A stretch of 64,000 bases of DNA from Nocardioides immobilis (GTDB lineage Bacteria; Actinomycetota; Actinomycetes; Propionibacteriales; Nocardioidaceae): contig NZ_QXGH01000030.1 in assembly GCF_003515065.1 (NCBI RefSeq), forward strand, positions 50,041 to 114,040, written 5' to 3'. This document shows positions 33,320 through 41,838 of this stretch, in pieces. The position numbers were made by a program, and so were the translations under genes. The stretch's first letter is position 1; each line of letters begins with the position of its first letter. A model generated the notes under the pieces. The model saw only the letters and a program-made list of their open reading frames with translations. It did not search any database and had not been told where the DNA came from.

Positions 33320-33973
33320 ATGACCGGTCACCCGGCTCGCGACGACTCTCGGCTGCTCACGATCGGCGGGGTTGACCTGCTGCGGGTGCAGGTCGGCTAC
33401 CGGCGCAGACCGGGCGAGTCGGCGTACCAGCAGTCGCTGCTGGACCTGCCGGTCCACGACGAGGACGAGCATGCGTTCGAGGACGACCGGGTCCTCTCCA
33501 TCCTGGAGCCGGTGCTGGATGCAGGTGCCGACGCGCCGCGCGACTACGCCCTGCACCAACACCGCAGGCACAGCAGCTGGGGGATCAGTCCGAGCGAGCT
33601 GCAGATCGGCCTCGAGATCATCACCGGGGCCATGACCTCGGAGGTCCTGACGGCAGCGGACGACGCCGTGACCCGTGCGTTCCGCGACCTGGTCGTGCTG
33701 ACCGGACGACCCGAGTCGGAGCCGTTGTCCCGGGACGACGCGCTCCTCCGCGCGCGTCACAGCGCTGCGGCGGCGTTCGAGGTGGACAGCGACTCGCTGT
33801 GGCCCGCCACCGAGGAGCACCATCCCGGCGACGGCTCCTGGACGGTCGGCCTGCGCACCAACGACGGTCAGCAGTACGACGTACGCATCGGCTTCGTCGA
33901 CGGGTACGCCGGGTCGGCCCGTGTCGTCCACGCCCGGCCGGTCGAGGTGTCCGACTCGATCGGCTCCGCGTAG
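33320..33973 (+). CDS. Protein of unknown function (217 aa)
   Basis: The acidic, soluble 217-residue protein has a C-terminal segment (SDSLWPATEEHHPGDGSWTV, DVRIGFVDGYAG) that could be a small alpha/beta domain with PepSY/DUF-like strands. It has no signal peptide, membrane helix or recognised motif. Codon use is normal for this genome, supporting a real gene. Convergent with the broken desaturase gene 17 bp away. Confidence 0.7.
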   Translation: MTGHPARDDSRLLTIGGVDLLRVQVGYRRRPGESAYQQSLLDLPVHDEDEHAFEDDRVLSILEPVLDAGADAPRDYALHQHRRHSSWGISPSELQIGLEIITGAMTSEVLTAADDAVTRAFRDLVVLTGRPESEPLSRDDALLRARHSAAAAFEVDSDSLWPATEEHHPGDGSWTVGLRTNDGQQYDVRIGFVDGYAGSARVVHARPVEVSDSIGSA

Positions 33974-33990
33974 CTACCGGGTCGGGAGGT

Positions 33991-34950
33991 TCAGGAGGCG
34001 ACGTCGGGTGTCTCGTCGCTGTCGGACCGGGCGGCGGCGCGGGCACGGTTCTCCGCGCGGCGCTCCACGAACCGGGACGCCTGGGTGTCCAGGCCCTCGA
34101 GGAAGGTGGCGAGCTCGTCCCGGGCCCGCTCGCCGTCTCCGCCGAGGTCGGTGCGCTCGAAGACGTCCCAGTGCCGCAGGATCGGCATGATCACGTCGTC
34201 GTGGTGCAGCCTCAGGTCGTAGATGCCAGCCTTGGCGATGATCATCGAGTTGCGACGGAAGCCGGCCATCGTGGCGCCCGGCATCTCGAAGCCGATGACC
34301 TCGCCGGCGATCGCGCGCATGGTCTCGTCGGGAGCGATCTCCAACGCGGCCGCCACGATGTTGCGGTAGAAGACCATGTGCAGGTTCTCGTCCTTGGAGA
34401 TCCGGGCGAGCATCCGGTCGGCGACGGGGTCGTTGGTGACCTTGCCGGTGTTGCGGTGCGAGACGCGGGTGGCGAGCTCCTGGAAGGACACGTACGTCAC
34501 CGCCTCCAGTGGTGTCTTGTCCCCGGAGTCGTAGCCGGACGTCATTTAGTCCATCCGGGCGCGCTCGAGCTCGACCGGATCCACCCCTCGGGTCACGACC
34601 AGGTAGTCGCGCATGGCGATGCCGTGGCGGTTCTCCTCGGCGGTCCAGCGCCCGACCCAGGTGCCCCAGGCGCCGTCGCGCCCGAACCTGGTGGCGATCT
34701 CGCGGTGGTACGACGGCAGGTTGTCCTCGGTCAGCAGGTTGGTGATCATCGCTGCCTTGGCGGTCTCGGACAGCCGTGACTGCTCGGGAGACCAGTCCTC
34801 ACCGCCCAGCAGCGCGAAGTCGCGGCCCTCGCTCCACGGGATGTAGTCGTGGGGATGCCACTCCTGCGCCATGCCGAGGTGGCGGTCGAGGTTCTCGGCC
34901 ACGACCGGCTCCAGCGCCTCCAGCAGATGGTTCGTATTACTCACGAGCAC
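33991..34950 (-). pseudogene. Acyl-[ACP] desaturase (DesA type) interrupted by an in-frame TAA
   Basis: Fatty-acid desaturase type 2, a ferritin-like diiron enzyme of about 319 residues. The first 134 codons include the diiron motif EENRHG (near 108-113) and end ...RARMD. A TAA at 34546-34548 follows, then in the same frame ATGACG restarts and runs 184 codons with the second diiron motif DENLHM. Homologues usually have Gln at this position, so CAA or CAG to TAA is a likely mutation. The TAAATG arrangement could let ribosomes reinitiate and make two half-proteins, each with half of the iron site. I therefore mark it a pseudogene with that caveat. A read error is also possible. Confidence 0.8.
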
Positions 34951-35043
34951 TCCCTCGTTCGGCTGCCAGTGAGCGTACGCCTCCGATCGTCAGCGTGATG
35001 TGCTGGTAAAACGGACCCAGGGCCTCGAGCGAGGAGACGTGAC

Positions 35044-35424
35044 ATGGCAGGTCGGGTCAGAATCGGAAGTGTCGCGGACTTCGCCGACGGAGAGCTGCAC
35101 ACCGTGGACGCTGCGGGCACGTCCGTCGTCGTAGGTCTGTCCGGGGACTCCTTGTGCGCCGCACGCAATCGTTGTCCTCACCTGGGCCTCTCCCTCACCA
35201 AAGGGCCGGGTGGTCTCAGGTACTCCGAGGGCCAGGTTGTCTGCCCTTGGCACAACTCCCGGTTCGACCTGGAGTCGGGCGAGAATCTCGACTGGGCGCC
35301 AGGGTTCGCCGGTCGGGACATGCCGCGGTGGTCCCGCAAGATGATCGCGCTCGGCAGGAAGCCATCGCCTTTGACGACGTACGCCGTCACGATCGAGGGC
35401 GAAGACGTCTATGTCGACCTCTGA
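35044..35424 (+). CDS. Rieske [2Fe-2S] protein
   Basis: The 126-residue stand-alone Rieske domain has ligands in CPHLG (residues 44-48) and CPWHNSRFD (residues 67-75), the two Cys-x-His pairs that hold the [2Fe-2S] cluster. It is probably an electron carrier. It is divergent from the broken desaturase, with 93 bp between the starts, so it may have been its electron donor; this is inference. It has no signal peptide. Confidence 0.92.
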   Translation: MAGRVRIGSVADFADGELHTVDAAGTSVVVGLSGDSLCAARNRCPHLGLSLTKGPGGLRYSEGQVVCPWHNSRFDLESGENLDWAPGFAGRDMPRWSRKMIALGRKPSPLTTYAVTIEGEDVYVDL

Positions 35425-35448
35425 TTTGTCAGGTCTCCACGCACGCGC

Positions 35449-35904
35449 TCAGGGGTGACTCGTGATGGGGCTCAGCAGGCAATCGACGGCCCCGCCCAGG
35501 TCGGTGCATTCGTCGCCCGGCTGACTCGGGGGGTCGCTCGGGGTCGGCCTGGGCCCGTCCGAGTCCGGCGGATCCGACGGGCTCGGACCGGGAGAGGTGG
35601 GGTCCGGGCTCGGCTCGCCCGGTGTGCTGGGGGCATCGTCCGTCGGTTCGGCAGCGTCCGTGCTGGGCTCCGTGCTCGGCTCCTGGGTCGGATCCGCGTC
35701 GCGGGTGCGTCGTTGGCGCGCCTTCTCGACGACGATCGCGTTCCGGATGTCGTACGCCGGCGAATCTTCGGGCGACTCGGGACTGGTCACCTTCTCGCGC
35801 GACGGCGCGGAGTCACTGAGCTCCGCGAGGCCCAGTGCCCAGGCGCCCACGAGGAAGGCGATGACGGCGACGACACCGCCGCGTAGCAACCAGATCCTGC
35901 TCAT
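35449..35904 (-). CDS. Membrane-anchored Pro/Ser/Asp-rich protein
   Basis: The 151-residue protein has an N-terminal transmembrane helix or uncleaved signal (LLRGGVVAVIAFLVGAWALGL, residues 6-26). A short conserved-looking segment (DIRNAIVVEKARQRR) follows, then about 75 residues of P/S/D/T repeats likely to span the cell wall, and a C-terminal CTDLGGAVDCLL with two cysteines. Function unknown. The layout suggests a small domain displayed outside the membrane. Confidence 0.75.
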   Translation of the reverse strand: MSRIWLLRGGVVAVIAFLVGAWALGLAELSDSAPSREKVTSPESPEDSPAYDIRNAIVVEKARQRRTRDADPTQEPSTEPSTDAAEPTDDAPSTPGEPSPDPTSPGPSPSDPPDSDGPRPTPSDPPSQPGDECTDLGGAVDCLLSPITSHP

Positions 35905-35997
35905 GAGCGCACTCCCGTGTCCCGAGTTCAGGGCACGATCGTACGGCGTCCCGCTCGGTGCTCGTCCAGCGCATGCTCCAGGTGGTGCAATGGGCGG

Positions 35998-36780
35998 GTG
36001 AACGCCGTACCAGCCGGCTGGTACGCCGATCCGGAGCATCCGGCGCGGCGGCGCTACTGGGACGGGGCGCGGTGGACGGAGCACGTCCAGGAGCCGCCCG
36101 CGCAACCCGCTGGCTGGTACCCGGATCCCGGGGTCGAGGGGCAGCTGCGCTACTGGGACGGGACGGCATGGACCGACCACGTGGAGCTCATCCCGCTCTT
36201 CGACGGCGAGGTGCCGCTCCCGATCGGCATCCGTGGCAAGAAGCAGCACCTGCGCGTGACGACGGAGGGGCTCCACTGGGGTGACCTGTACATCGGCTGG
36301 GACGAGGTCTCCTTCTTCACCCAGCTGGTGAACGTGCAGACCGGCGCGGAGGTGCAGTACACGATCCGGCTGGTCCACGGCGACCTGGAGACCGCACTGC
36401 TGTTCGGCTACGGCACGAGGCCGGACCGCGCCTCTCGGCAGGCGTACGCCGTGATCATCGACCAGCTCCGACGGACGCTCGGAACGAGGGTGATCGGCGG
36501 TCTCCTCGAGATGGTGGATCGCAGGGAGCCCATCCGCACCGCCGGCCTGATCTTCTCCCCCGATGGCTTCGGCAAGGAGGAGACCGGCGAGCTGGTCCCG
36601 TGGTCCCAGTTCGCCGGCCTCGAGGTGAACAATTACGAGGGCATCTGGATCCGCCTCTTCCGCACGAAGGGCGACAAGCGCAAGCCGGCCGCGCGCATCA
36701 AGGTCACCCAGCTCCACTCCTGGGCCATCCCGCCCGTGGTCGAGGCCCACGCCCGCCGCTACGCCGCCGGCGGACGCTGA
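35998..36780 (+). CDS. Protein with two DUF2510 modules
   Basis: A 260-residue protein. Two DUF2510 repeats occupy residues 4-60: AGWYADPEHPARRRYWDGARW and AGWYPDPGVEGQLRYWDGTAW, each with the WY.DP...RYWDG.W signature. The remaining 200 residues form an unrecognised alpha/beta region (PIGIRGKKQHLRV, DLYIGWDEVSFF). DUF2510 modules are usually N-terminal adaptors on actinobacterial envelope proteins, but no transmembrane segment is visible here. GTG start. Confidence 0.85.
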   Translation: MNAVPAGWYADPEHPARRRYWDGARWTEHVQEPPAQPAGWYPDPGVEGQLRYWDGTAWTDHVELIPLFDGEVPLPIGIRGKKQHLRVTTEGLHWGDLYIGWDEVSFFTQLVNVQTGAEVQYTIRLVHGDLETALLFGYGTRPDRASRQAYAVIIDQLRRTLGTRVIGGLLEMVDRREPIRTAGLIFSPDGFGKEETGELVPWSQFAGLEVNNYEGIWIRLFRTKGDKRKPAARIKVTQLHSWAIPPVVEAHARRYAAGGR

Positions 36781-36796
36781 CCGACGACCGCCCCGG

Positions 36797-37231
36797 CTAC
36801 GAGCCGCCGTCCGGCAGGTGCGCCGAGAGCCAGGCCGCTTGTCGCCGCGGTGACGCCCGTGAGAGCCACGCCTCCTGGACGACCTCGGCGAGCTCGTCGT
36901 AGCTGATCTCCCCGAGGTGCCGGGCTCGGATCAGCACCGACAGGTGACCGTCGAAGTGCGGAGTGGTGAAGAACGGCGACGACTCGTCCTGGACGAGGGC
37001 GAGCTTGTCGCCCTCGCTGGGGACCCAGAGGACGATGACGTCGTCGTACCTCTCGCCCGTGTCCGGGTCGAACGCGTCAGGGCGCGGGTTCCGGAAGAAG
37101 ACGAACGACTTGCCGCCCACCTGGTACACCGGCCGGTTCTGGGTGCCCGGGTAGACGGTGACATGGGGCATCCCGAGCGCGAGGTCGTGCACGTCCTCGA
37201 CCCGCGCCGGCCGCGTCTCCCTTCTCGTCAC
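36797..37231 (-). CDS. MmcQ/YjbR-family protein
   Basis: This 144-residue protein has the YjbR pattern: an early LALGMPHVTVYPG, the central YQVGGKSFVFFRNPR and a late HLSVLIRARHLGEISYDELAEVVQEAWL helix. The fold resembles the double-wing DNA-binding motif, and DNA binding is suggested but not shown for the family. GTG start. Divergent from a DUF2278 gene. Confidence 0.82.
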   Translation of the reverse strand: MTRRETRPARVEDVHDLALGMPHVTVYPGTQNRPVYQVGGKSFVFFRNPRPDAFDPDTGERYDDVIVLWVPSEGDKLALVQDESSPFFTTPHFDGHLSVLIRARHLGEISYDELAEVVQEAWLSRASPRRQAAWLSAHLPDGGS

Positions 37232-37306
37232 GACCTCAGGCTAGGTGCCCAGGTATCACGGCGCCCGGGGTAGCGCTCCTCCTTGCGGAGGCAGGAAGGT
37301 GATGGC

Positions 37307-38041
37307 ATGCCACTCGACCATGGGTACGGCGTCGCGATCGGCACGTTCGTATCGTTCACGCGTGAAGACCCGACCAGCTTCGGGACCTGGTACCACGGCA
37401 AGCTCCACATCGACACGCCTGCCGGCGAGTACGAGTCCGCGCTGGACGTCGACACCCCCAGCGGGGTTGGCGTGAGCTACCGCGTGGTCGACGACCTGAC
37501 CGTCCAGGACATCCCTGTCCTGGCGGCTCTGGCCAACGGCTTCACGTCGCTCGCGAGCACGGACGCCTCCGGTGCGCTCGACTACGTGCGCAGCCCGATC
37601 CTCCGCGACGGGTGGGTGGTGCGTCAGCTGCGATGGCGGCTCGGCGTGCTCAGGGCCCGTCGGCACGACCAGCCGTGGGGACCGACGCCGCTCGACCTCG
37701 CGGTCGACCGACTCCACCGCTGGTTGCACCGGCTGTGGTGGTGGCGCTGGCGGTCGTTCCCCTGGGTCAGCAGCGACGGCGACAACGCGCTGGACGTCCT
37801 CGAGGCCCTGCTTCCGACCGCGTCGCGCATCTACATCTTCGGCGAGCCGTTCACGACCGGCCTCGGCGTGCACAACGTGCACCAGAACCAGGGAGATCCG
37901 CCCGGACCGCACCAGGCCGAGAACGGGATCTGGCAGGACGGCGCGGTCCTCGTCGAGCGCGCCGACGGGTCTGTCGCGATCTGGCAGGTCAAGTTCAACA
38001 CCCAGTCGCTCCACACCGGGGTCGACGGCCTGCCCCTCTGA
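37307..38041 (+). CDS. DUF2278 (YukJ-type) protein
   Basis: The 244-residue protein begins PLDHGYGVAIGTFVSFTRED and ends with the DUF2278 signature GLGVHNVHQNQGD...ENGIWQDGAVLVE, where the repeated His/Asn could form a metal-binding or catalytic site. Biochemical function is unknown. The ATG at 37307 has a GGAAGGTG ribosome-binding site. A Trp/Arg-rich segment (WLHRLWWWRWRSFPW, about 143-157) is unusual and may contact membrane or nucleic acid. Confidence 0.83.
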   Translation: MPLDHGYGVAIGTFVSFTREDPTSFGTWYHGKLHIDTPAGEYESALDVDTPSGVGVSYRVVDDLTVQDIPVLAALANGFTSLASTDASGALDYVRSPILRDGWVVRQLRWRLGVLRARRHDQPWGPTPLDLAVDRLHRWLHRLWWWRWRSFPWVSSDGDNALDVLEALLPTASRIYIFGEPFTTGLGVHNVHQNQGDPPGPHQAENGIWQDGAVLVERADGSVAIWQVKFNTQSLHTGVDGLPL

Positions 38042-38093
38042 CGGTCGACGGCCACCATGCCACCTTCGTGGCGGGTCACGTCATGCTGGTGCC

Positions 38094-38489
38094 ATGCGGT
38101 TCACCGAGCACGAGCTCACTGCGGGGCTGACGGGGGCAGCGAAGTCCGTCGTGGCGGCACGCAAGGGCTTCCGGAAGGGCGGCGTCGACATCGACGCGGC
38201 CTGGGAGGCCATGGGCCGATACGAGAGGTTCCAGGTTCTCGACGCCCTTGGTCGCCAGATCCTGCCGGTGATGGTCGCCCTGCCGGACGTCGAGGTCGCG
38301 CCGGGTACTCGTCCGTCGTACACGACCGAGCAGGTGCGTGAGGTGGTTGCCGGCCTGGTCGAGGACGACATCGGCAGGCTGAGGCGCGCCGTCGTGGTCA
38401 AGGCGCGCACCGCCCTGGCGCTGACGGCGCTCGCGCACGTGCCGCCGCGGCTCGACCCCGACGCCCTCGGCATCCCGGACGACGTCTAG
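38094..38489 (+). CDS. Protein of unknown function (131 aa)
   Basis: The soluble, mostly helical 131-residue protein has MRFTEHELTAGLTGAAKSVV at its N-terminus. It is conserved-looking, with no motif I can assign. It follows the DUF2278 gene by 52 bp on the same strand and is convergent with the penicillin-binding protein gene. Confidence 0.65.
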   Translation: MRFTEHELTAGLTGAAKSVVAARKGFRKGGVDIDAAWEAMGRYERFQVLDALGRQILPVMVALPDVEVAPGTRPSYTTEQVREVVAGLVEDDIGRLRRAVVVKARTALALTALAHVPPRLDPDALGIPDDV

Positions 38490-38509
38490 CCCCGTCGCCC
38501 GACCGCGGC

Positions 38510-40594
38510 TCACCGGACGCCGCGCGTGTACCGAGGTTCGGGCGGGGTGAAGACGGCGTCGGGCAGCCGTTCCTGGACCCCCTTCATCGCATCGCCCCAG
38601 ATCGGCCCGGCGTGGGTGCTTCCGAACGCGGCCGGCACGTACTCGCCGCCGATGACCTGACGGTTCAGGGTCCTCCAGCCCCCACTCTCGTTGACGCCGG
38701 CGAGCACTGCAGCGGTGGCCAGGTTCGGGGTGTAGCCGACGAACCACACCGACCGGTTCTGCTGGCTGGTTCCGGTCTTGGCGGCCGACTGCTGGGCCAG
38801 GGTCAGGCCTGCCGAGTGGCCGAACCCACCCGGCTGCTGCACCCCGCGCAGGACGTCGCTGACCACGTCCGCGACCGCCCGTGGCAGCACCTGGCGGCAG
38901 TGGGTCGCATACTCGCGGAGTCGGTCGCCCTCGACGTCGATGACCTGCGTGATCGGCCGCGCGGTGCAGTGGCGCCCGCGAGCCGCGAAGGTGGCGTAGG
39001 CCTCGGCCATGGTGAGGGGACTGACGTCCACGACCCCGAGCGTGAAGGACGGCACCTGCTGGGAGGCCGGGTCGGTGAGGGGAATGCCCATCTTCCGGGC
39101 GAGGCGGTAGGGCTCGCAGAGCCCGGTCCGCACCTCCAGCTGCGCGTAGAAGGTGTTCACCGACTCCTGGGTGCCGGTGTAGAGGTTGAACACCCCCGAG
39201 TCGGTGGAGTTCCCCGGTGACCAGACCTCGTCGCTGCGCGGGTAGCCGTCGCAGGTGCGGTAGCGGCTGACGGGGATCGAGATCTGCGGGGGCGCGTGGA
39301 TCCTGGTCTGCAACGGGATCCCCTGCCTGACCGCAGCCGCCAGCACGAAGACCTTGAACGTCGAGCCGGCGTGGAAGCCGTTGGCGTCGCCGTACTCCTC
39401 GGGAACGGCGTAGTTGATGTAGGTCTCCCCCGCCTTCGCGTCCCTGCCCATCGGTCGGGACTGCGCGACAGCCATCACGTCACCGGTGCCGGGCTCGAGC
39501 ATGGCCAGCGCGCCGACCGCGCCGTCCGTGGGGAAGACGTGGCTCCGTGCCGCACTGTCGGCCGCGCGTTGGAACCGCACGTCGAGCGTGGTGTGGACGG
39601 TGAGCCCGCCGGTGCGGATCAGGTCCTCGCGCTCGGCGACGGTGCTGCCCAGGGCCCGGTCGCGGAGCAGGAACGCGCGCACGTACTCACAGAAGTACGG
39701 CGCAGCCGACCGCACGCATCCGTTCGGCACCGGCGTGACCCTGAGCCCGAGTCCGCGTGACTTGATCCGCTCCACCCGGGCCGGCTTGATCATGCTCAGC
39801 TCGGCCATCCGGTCGAGCACCAGGTTGCGGCGGGTCCAGGCCTGGGCGGGAGCGTCGAGCGGGTCGTACAGGGTCGGAAACTTCGCCAGGCCGGCGATCA
39901 GGGCTGCCTGGCGGATGGACAGGTCCGAGGCCGACCGGGAGAAGTAGCGCTCGGCCGCAGCCTCCACGCCGTACGCGCTGGCTCCGAAGTAGGCGGTGTT
40001 GAGGTAGCGCTCCAGGATCCAGTCCTTGCTGTAGGTCCGCTCCAGGTAGACGGCGAACCGCAGCTCCCGGACCTTGCGTGAGTACGTCGGCGCCGTCGCC
40101 TCCTCGCGTTCGCGCTCGGCATCGGCTTGCTCGACGAGCGTCATCTTCACCAGCTGCTGGGTGATCGAGGAGCCACCCTGCACCACGTCCGCGCTCAGCG
40201 TGTTCGTCAGCAGCGCGCGCGCCGTACCTTGGAGATCGACACCGCCGTGCTCGTAGAAGCGGCTGTCCTCGATCGCCAGCACGGCGTTCACCAGCGTCGG
40301 GTCGATCTCGTCCAGACTGACCACGACCCGGTTGCGGTCGTAGAAGGTGGCGACCAGCTGCCCATCGCGGTCCAGGACCCTGCTGCGCTGCGCCAGCGGC
40401 TCGATGGCCAGCTCGACGGGCAACCCGTCCGTCTGATCCACCACCGCGTCGAGGGCCACCCGCGTGAGCCACACGAAGGGCATCGCCATGCCCGCGACGA
40501 TCAGTCCGATCGTCGCCGCCACCGCCAGCATCGAGGTCAGCTGACGTGTGGCGCGTCGGTCGTCCGCACGGCCCCCGCCGACGGATGAGCTCAC
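38510..40594 (-). CDS. Class A penicillin-binding protein (transglycosylase-transpeptidase)
   Basis: Bifunctional peptidoglycan synthase of 694 residues: a short cytoplasmic tail, one transmembrane helix (about 20-45), a GT51 domain with AIEDSRFYEHGGVD (catalytic Glu), GGSSITQQLVK and KDWILERYLNTAYFG, and a transpeptidase domain with SxxK in AGSTFK, SxN in ESVNT and KTG in AAKTGTS. It extends septal or side-wall peptidoglycan outside the membrane. An A/T-rich stretch (TATTTTTTACC, about 40598-40608) lies just before the GTG start. Transcribed alone. Confidence 0.95.
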   Translation of the reverse strand: MSSSVGGGRADDRRATRQLTSMLAVAATIGLIVAGMAMPFVWLTRVALDAVVDQTDGLPVELAIEPLAQRSRVLDRDGQLVATFYDRNRVVVSLDEIDPTLVNAVLAIEDSRFYEHGGVDLQGTARALLTNTLSADVVQGGSSITQQLVKMTLVEQADAEREREEATAPTYSRKVRELRFAVYLERTYSKDWILERYLNTAYFGASAYGVEAAAERYFSRSASDLSIRQAALIAGLAKFPTLYDPLDAPAQAWTRRNLVLDRMAELSMIKPARVERIKSRGLGLRVTPVPNGCVRSAAPYFCEYVRAFLLRDRALGSTVAEREDLIRTGGLTVHTTLDVRFQRAADSAARSHVFPTDGAVGALAMLEPGTGDVMAVAQSRPMGRDAKAGETYINYAVPEEYGDANGFHAGSTFKVFVLAAAVRQGIPLQTRIHAPPQISIPVSRYRTCDGYPRSDEVWSPGNSTDSGVFNLYTGTQESVNTFYAQLEVRTGLCEPYRLARKMGIPLTDPASQQVPSFTLGVVDVSPLTMAEAYATFAARGRHCTARPITQVIDVEGDRLREYATHCRQVLPRAVADVVSDVLRGVQQPGGFGHSAGLTLAQQSAAKTGTSQQNRSVWFVGYTPNLATAAVLAGVNESGGWRTLNRQVIGGEYVPAAFGSTHAGPIWGDAMKGVQERLPDAVFTPPEPRYTRGVR

Positions 40595-40667
40595 ATCTAT
40601 TTTTTACCCAAAGATCCCCGGAACAACGGCGACGCGGACAGCGCCGACGCATGAGAGTGTGGCGAAC

Positions 40668-41066
40668 ATGGGCTTGGGCAACCATCAACTCAGACCATCG
40701 ATCGCGGTCTCGGACATCCAGCAAGCCGTCGCGTTCTACGAAGGCAGACTCGGCCTGGAGCCGGTCGAGTCCGGCCCCAGTGCCCACATCGCCGACGGCA
40801 GCCGGGTCTACGCCTCTGGTGGCGGACCAGCGCTGAACGTCTACCAGTCGGAGACCGCCGGCAAGTCACCGGCAACGCTGGCGACCTGGTACGTCGACGA
40901 CATCGACCAGGTCGTCGACGAGCTCACGGCGGCGGGCGTGGAGCTCACGCGGTACGACGAGTTCGAGCACGACGCCAACGGGATCGTGCCTCGCGCCGGC
41001 GGCGGGCGCATCGCCTGGTTCCAGGACCCGGACGGCAATACCTTCGCGATCGAGGCCGACGTCTGA
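40668..41066 (+). CDS. VOC-family (glyoxalase/bleomycin-resistance fold) protein
   Basis: The 132-residue protein shows two babbab modules: PSIAVSDIQQAVAFYEGRLGL at the start and TWYVDDIDQVVDELTAAGVEL, then IAWFQDPDGNTFAIE at the end. The last contains the usual metal-ligand Glu. Substrate unknown; relatives include glyoxalases and drug-binding proteins. Start chosen at the ATG nearest the conserved fold. Confidence 0.9.
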   Translation: MGLGNHQLRPSIAVSDIQQAVAFYEGRLGLEPVESGPSAHIADGSRVYASGGGPALNVYQSETAGKSPATLATWYVDDIDQVVDELTAAGVELTRYDEFEHDANGIVPRAGGGRIAWFQDPDGNTFAIEADV

Positions 41067-41070
41067 GCGC

Positions 41071-41096
41071 CGAGATCGATTGATCTCGAAATTTTC
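41071..41096 (+). terminator. Candidate intrinsic terminator after the VOC gene
   Basis: CGAGATC (41071-41077) and GATCTCG (41082-41088) form a perfect 7-bp stem with a GATT loop, followed by AAATTTTC. It lies four bases past the VOC stop codon. The T-run is short, so termination strength is uncertain. Confidence 0.5.
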
Positions 41097-41176
41097 TCCC
41101 GAGGTGTGTCGAAATCGGCGACTCCTCTTCGTGGACAGAGTGAGGCACCACCCACCCACGACGAGGAGGCAGGACC

Positions 41177-41329
41177 ATGTGGAACACCGACCAGACCAGC
41201 CAGCAGCACCTCTCCCACGACCTGCCGTGCTCCGGGTGCGGCCACGCCGTGCACACCTACCTGCCGTGCAGCGACACCTGCGCGTGCACCGTCACGTCGC
41301 TGCCGGGCATGCTCCCGCTGGCAGCCTGA
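41177..41329 (+). CDS. Small Cys/His-rich protein (50 aa)
   Basis: A 50-codon gene with an excellent ribosome-binding site (GAGGAGG, eight bases before the ATG). The product has the pattern CSGCGH...CSDTCAC, five cysteines and four histidines, suited to a zinc or other metal site. It has no signal peptide and ends LPGMLPLAA. Its short length and strong initiation signals suggest a genuine, easily overlooked protein. Family unknown. Confidence 0.68.
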   Translation: MWNTDQTSQQHLSHDLPCSGCGHAVHTYLPCSDTCACTVTSLPGMLPLAA

Positions 41330-41360
41330 GCGCCGACGGTTCTCCGACGAGTCGGTCGAC

Positions 41361-41681
41361 TCAGACCGGCGCCGGTCGCGTCCCGAGGCCGCAGGCGAGC
41401 GCCCACTCGGCCGCCCGCTCGGCGAAGACGGCGTGCGCGGCCAGGAGCGCCCGCTGCGCCGAGGTGCCGACGGTCGGTATCGCGGCGACGGCCGCCGCGC
41501 GCTGACGCAGCTCGAACAGCTGACGGGGCGAACCCTCGGGCAGCAGCTCGAGAGCGATCCTCAGGTCGATGGCGGCGGTGAGAAGGCGCTCGGTCACGAC
41601 CGGGTCGGTGGTCTTCGCGGCCACGCGCTCCACCGATCGCGCGTACGACCGCGTCGCGGTGGCGATGTGCATGGTGCTCAT
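41361..41681 (-). CDS. Small helical protein of unknown function (106 aa)
   Basis: The Ala-rich helical protein of 106 residues contains ERVAAKTTDPVVTERLLTAA and LFELRQRAAAVAAIPTVG. A GAGAGGAG ribosome-binding site precedes the ATG at 41681. It has no membrane segment and no recognised family. It is convergent with the small Cys-rich gene. Confidence 0.65.
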   Translation of the reverse strand: MSTMHIATATRSYARSVERVAAKTTDPVVTERLLTAAIDLRIALELLPEGSPRQLFELRQRAAAVAAIPTVGTSAQRALLAAHAVFAERAAEWALACGLGTRPAPV

Positions 41682-41838
41682 CCGGCGCTCCTCTCGAGCC
41701 TTCATGATACGTCTCAGCGTTCGCGGCGGTCACGATGTTCCTTCCGGGCCGCGCGACGGCTTGTGAGGTCGGCCACCAGCTCGGCCACCAGCAAAGTCCT
41801 TCCGCCCCATCGGCAACCAACCGCCCCGCGGGAGCGTC

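Noticed and set aside
34546..34548. Recoding of the desaturase TAA as a readthrough or special codon
   Set aside because: TAA is not recoded for selenocysteine or pyrrolysine, no stimulatory structure is apparent, and an ATG follows directly. Mutation or reinitiation is simpler.
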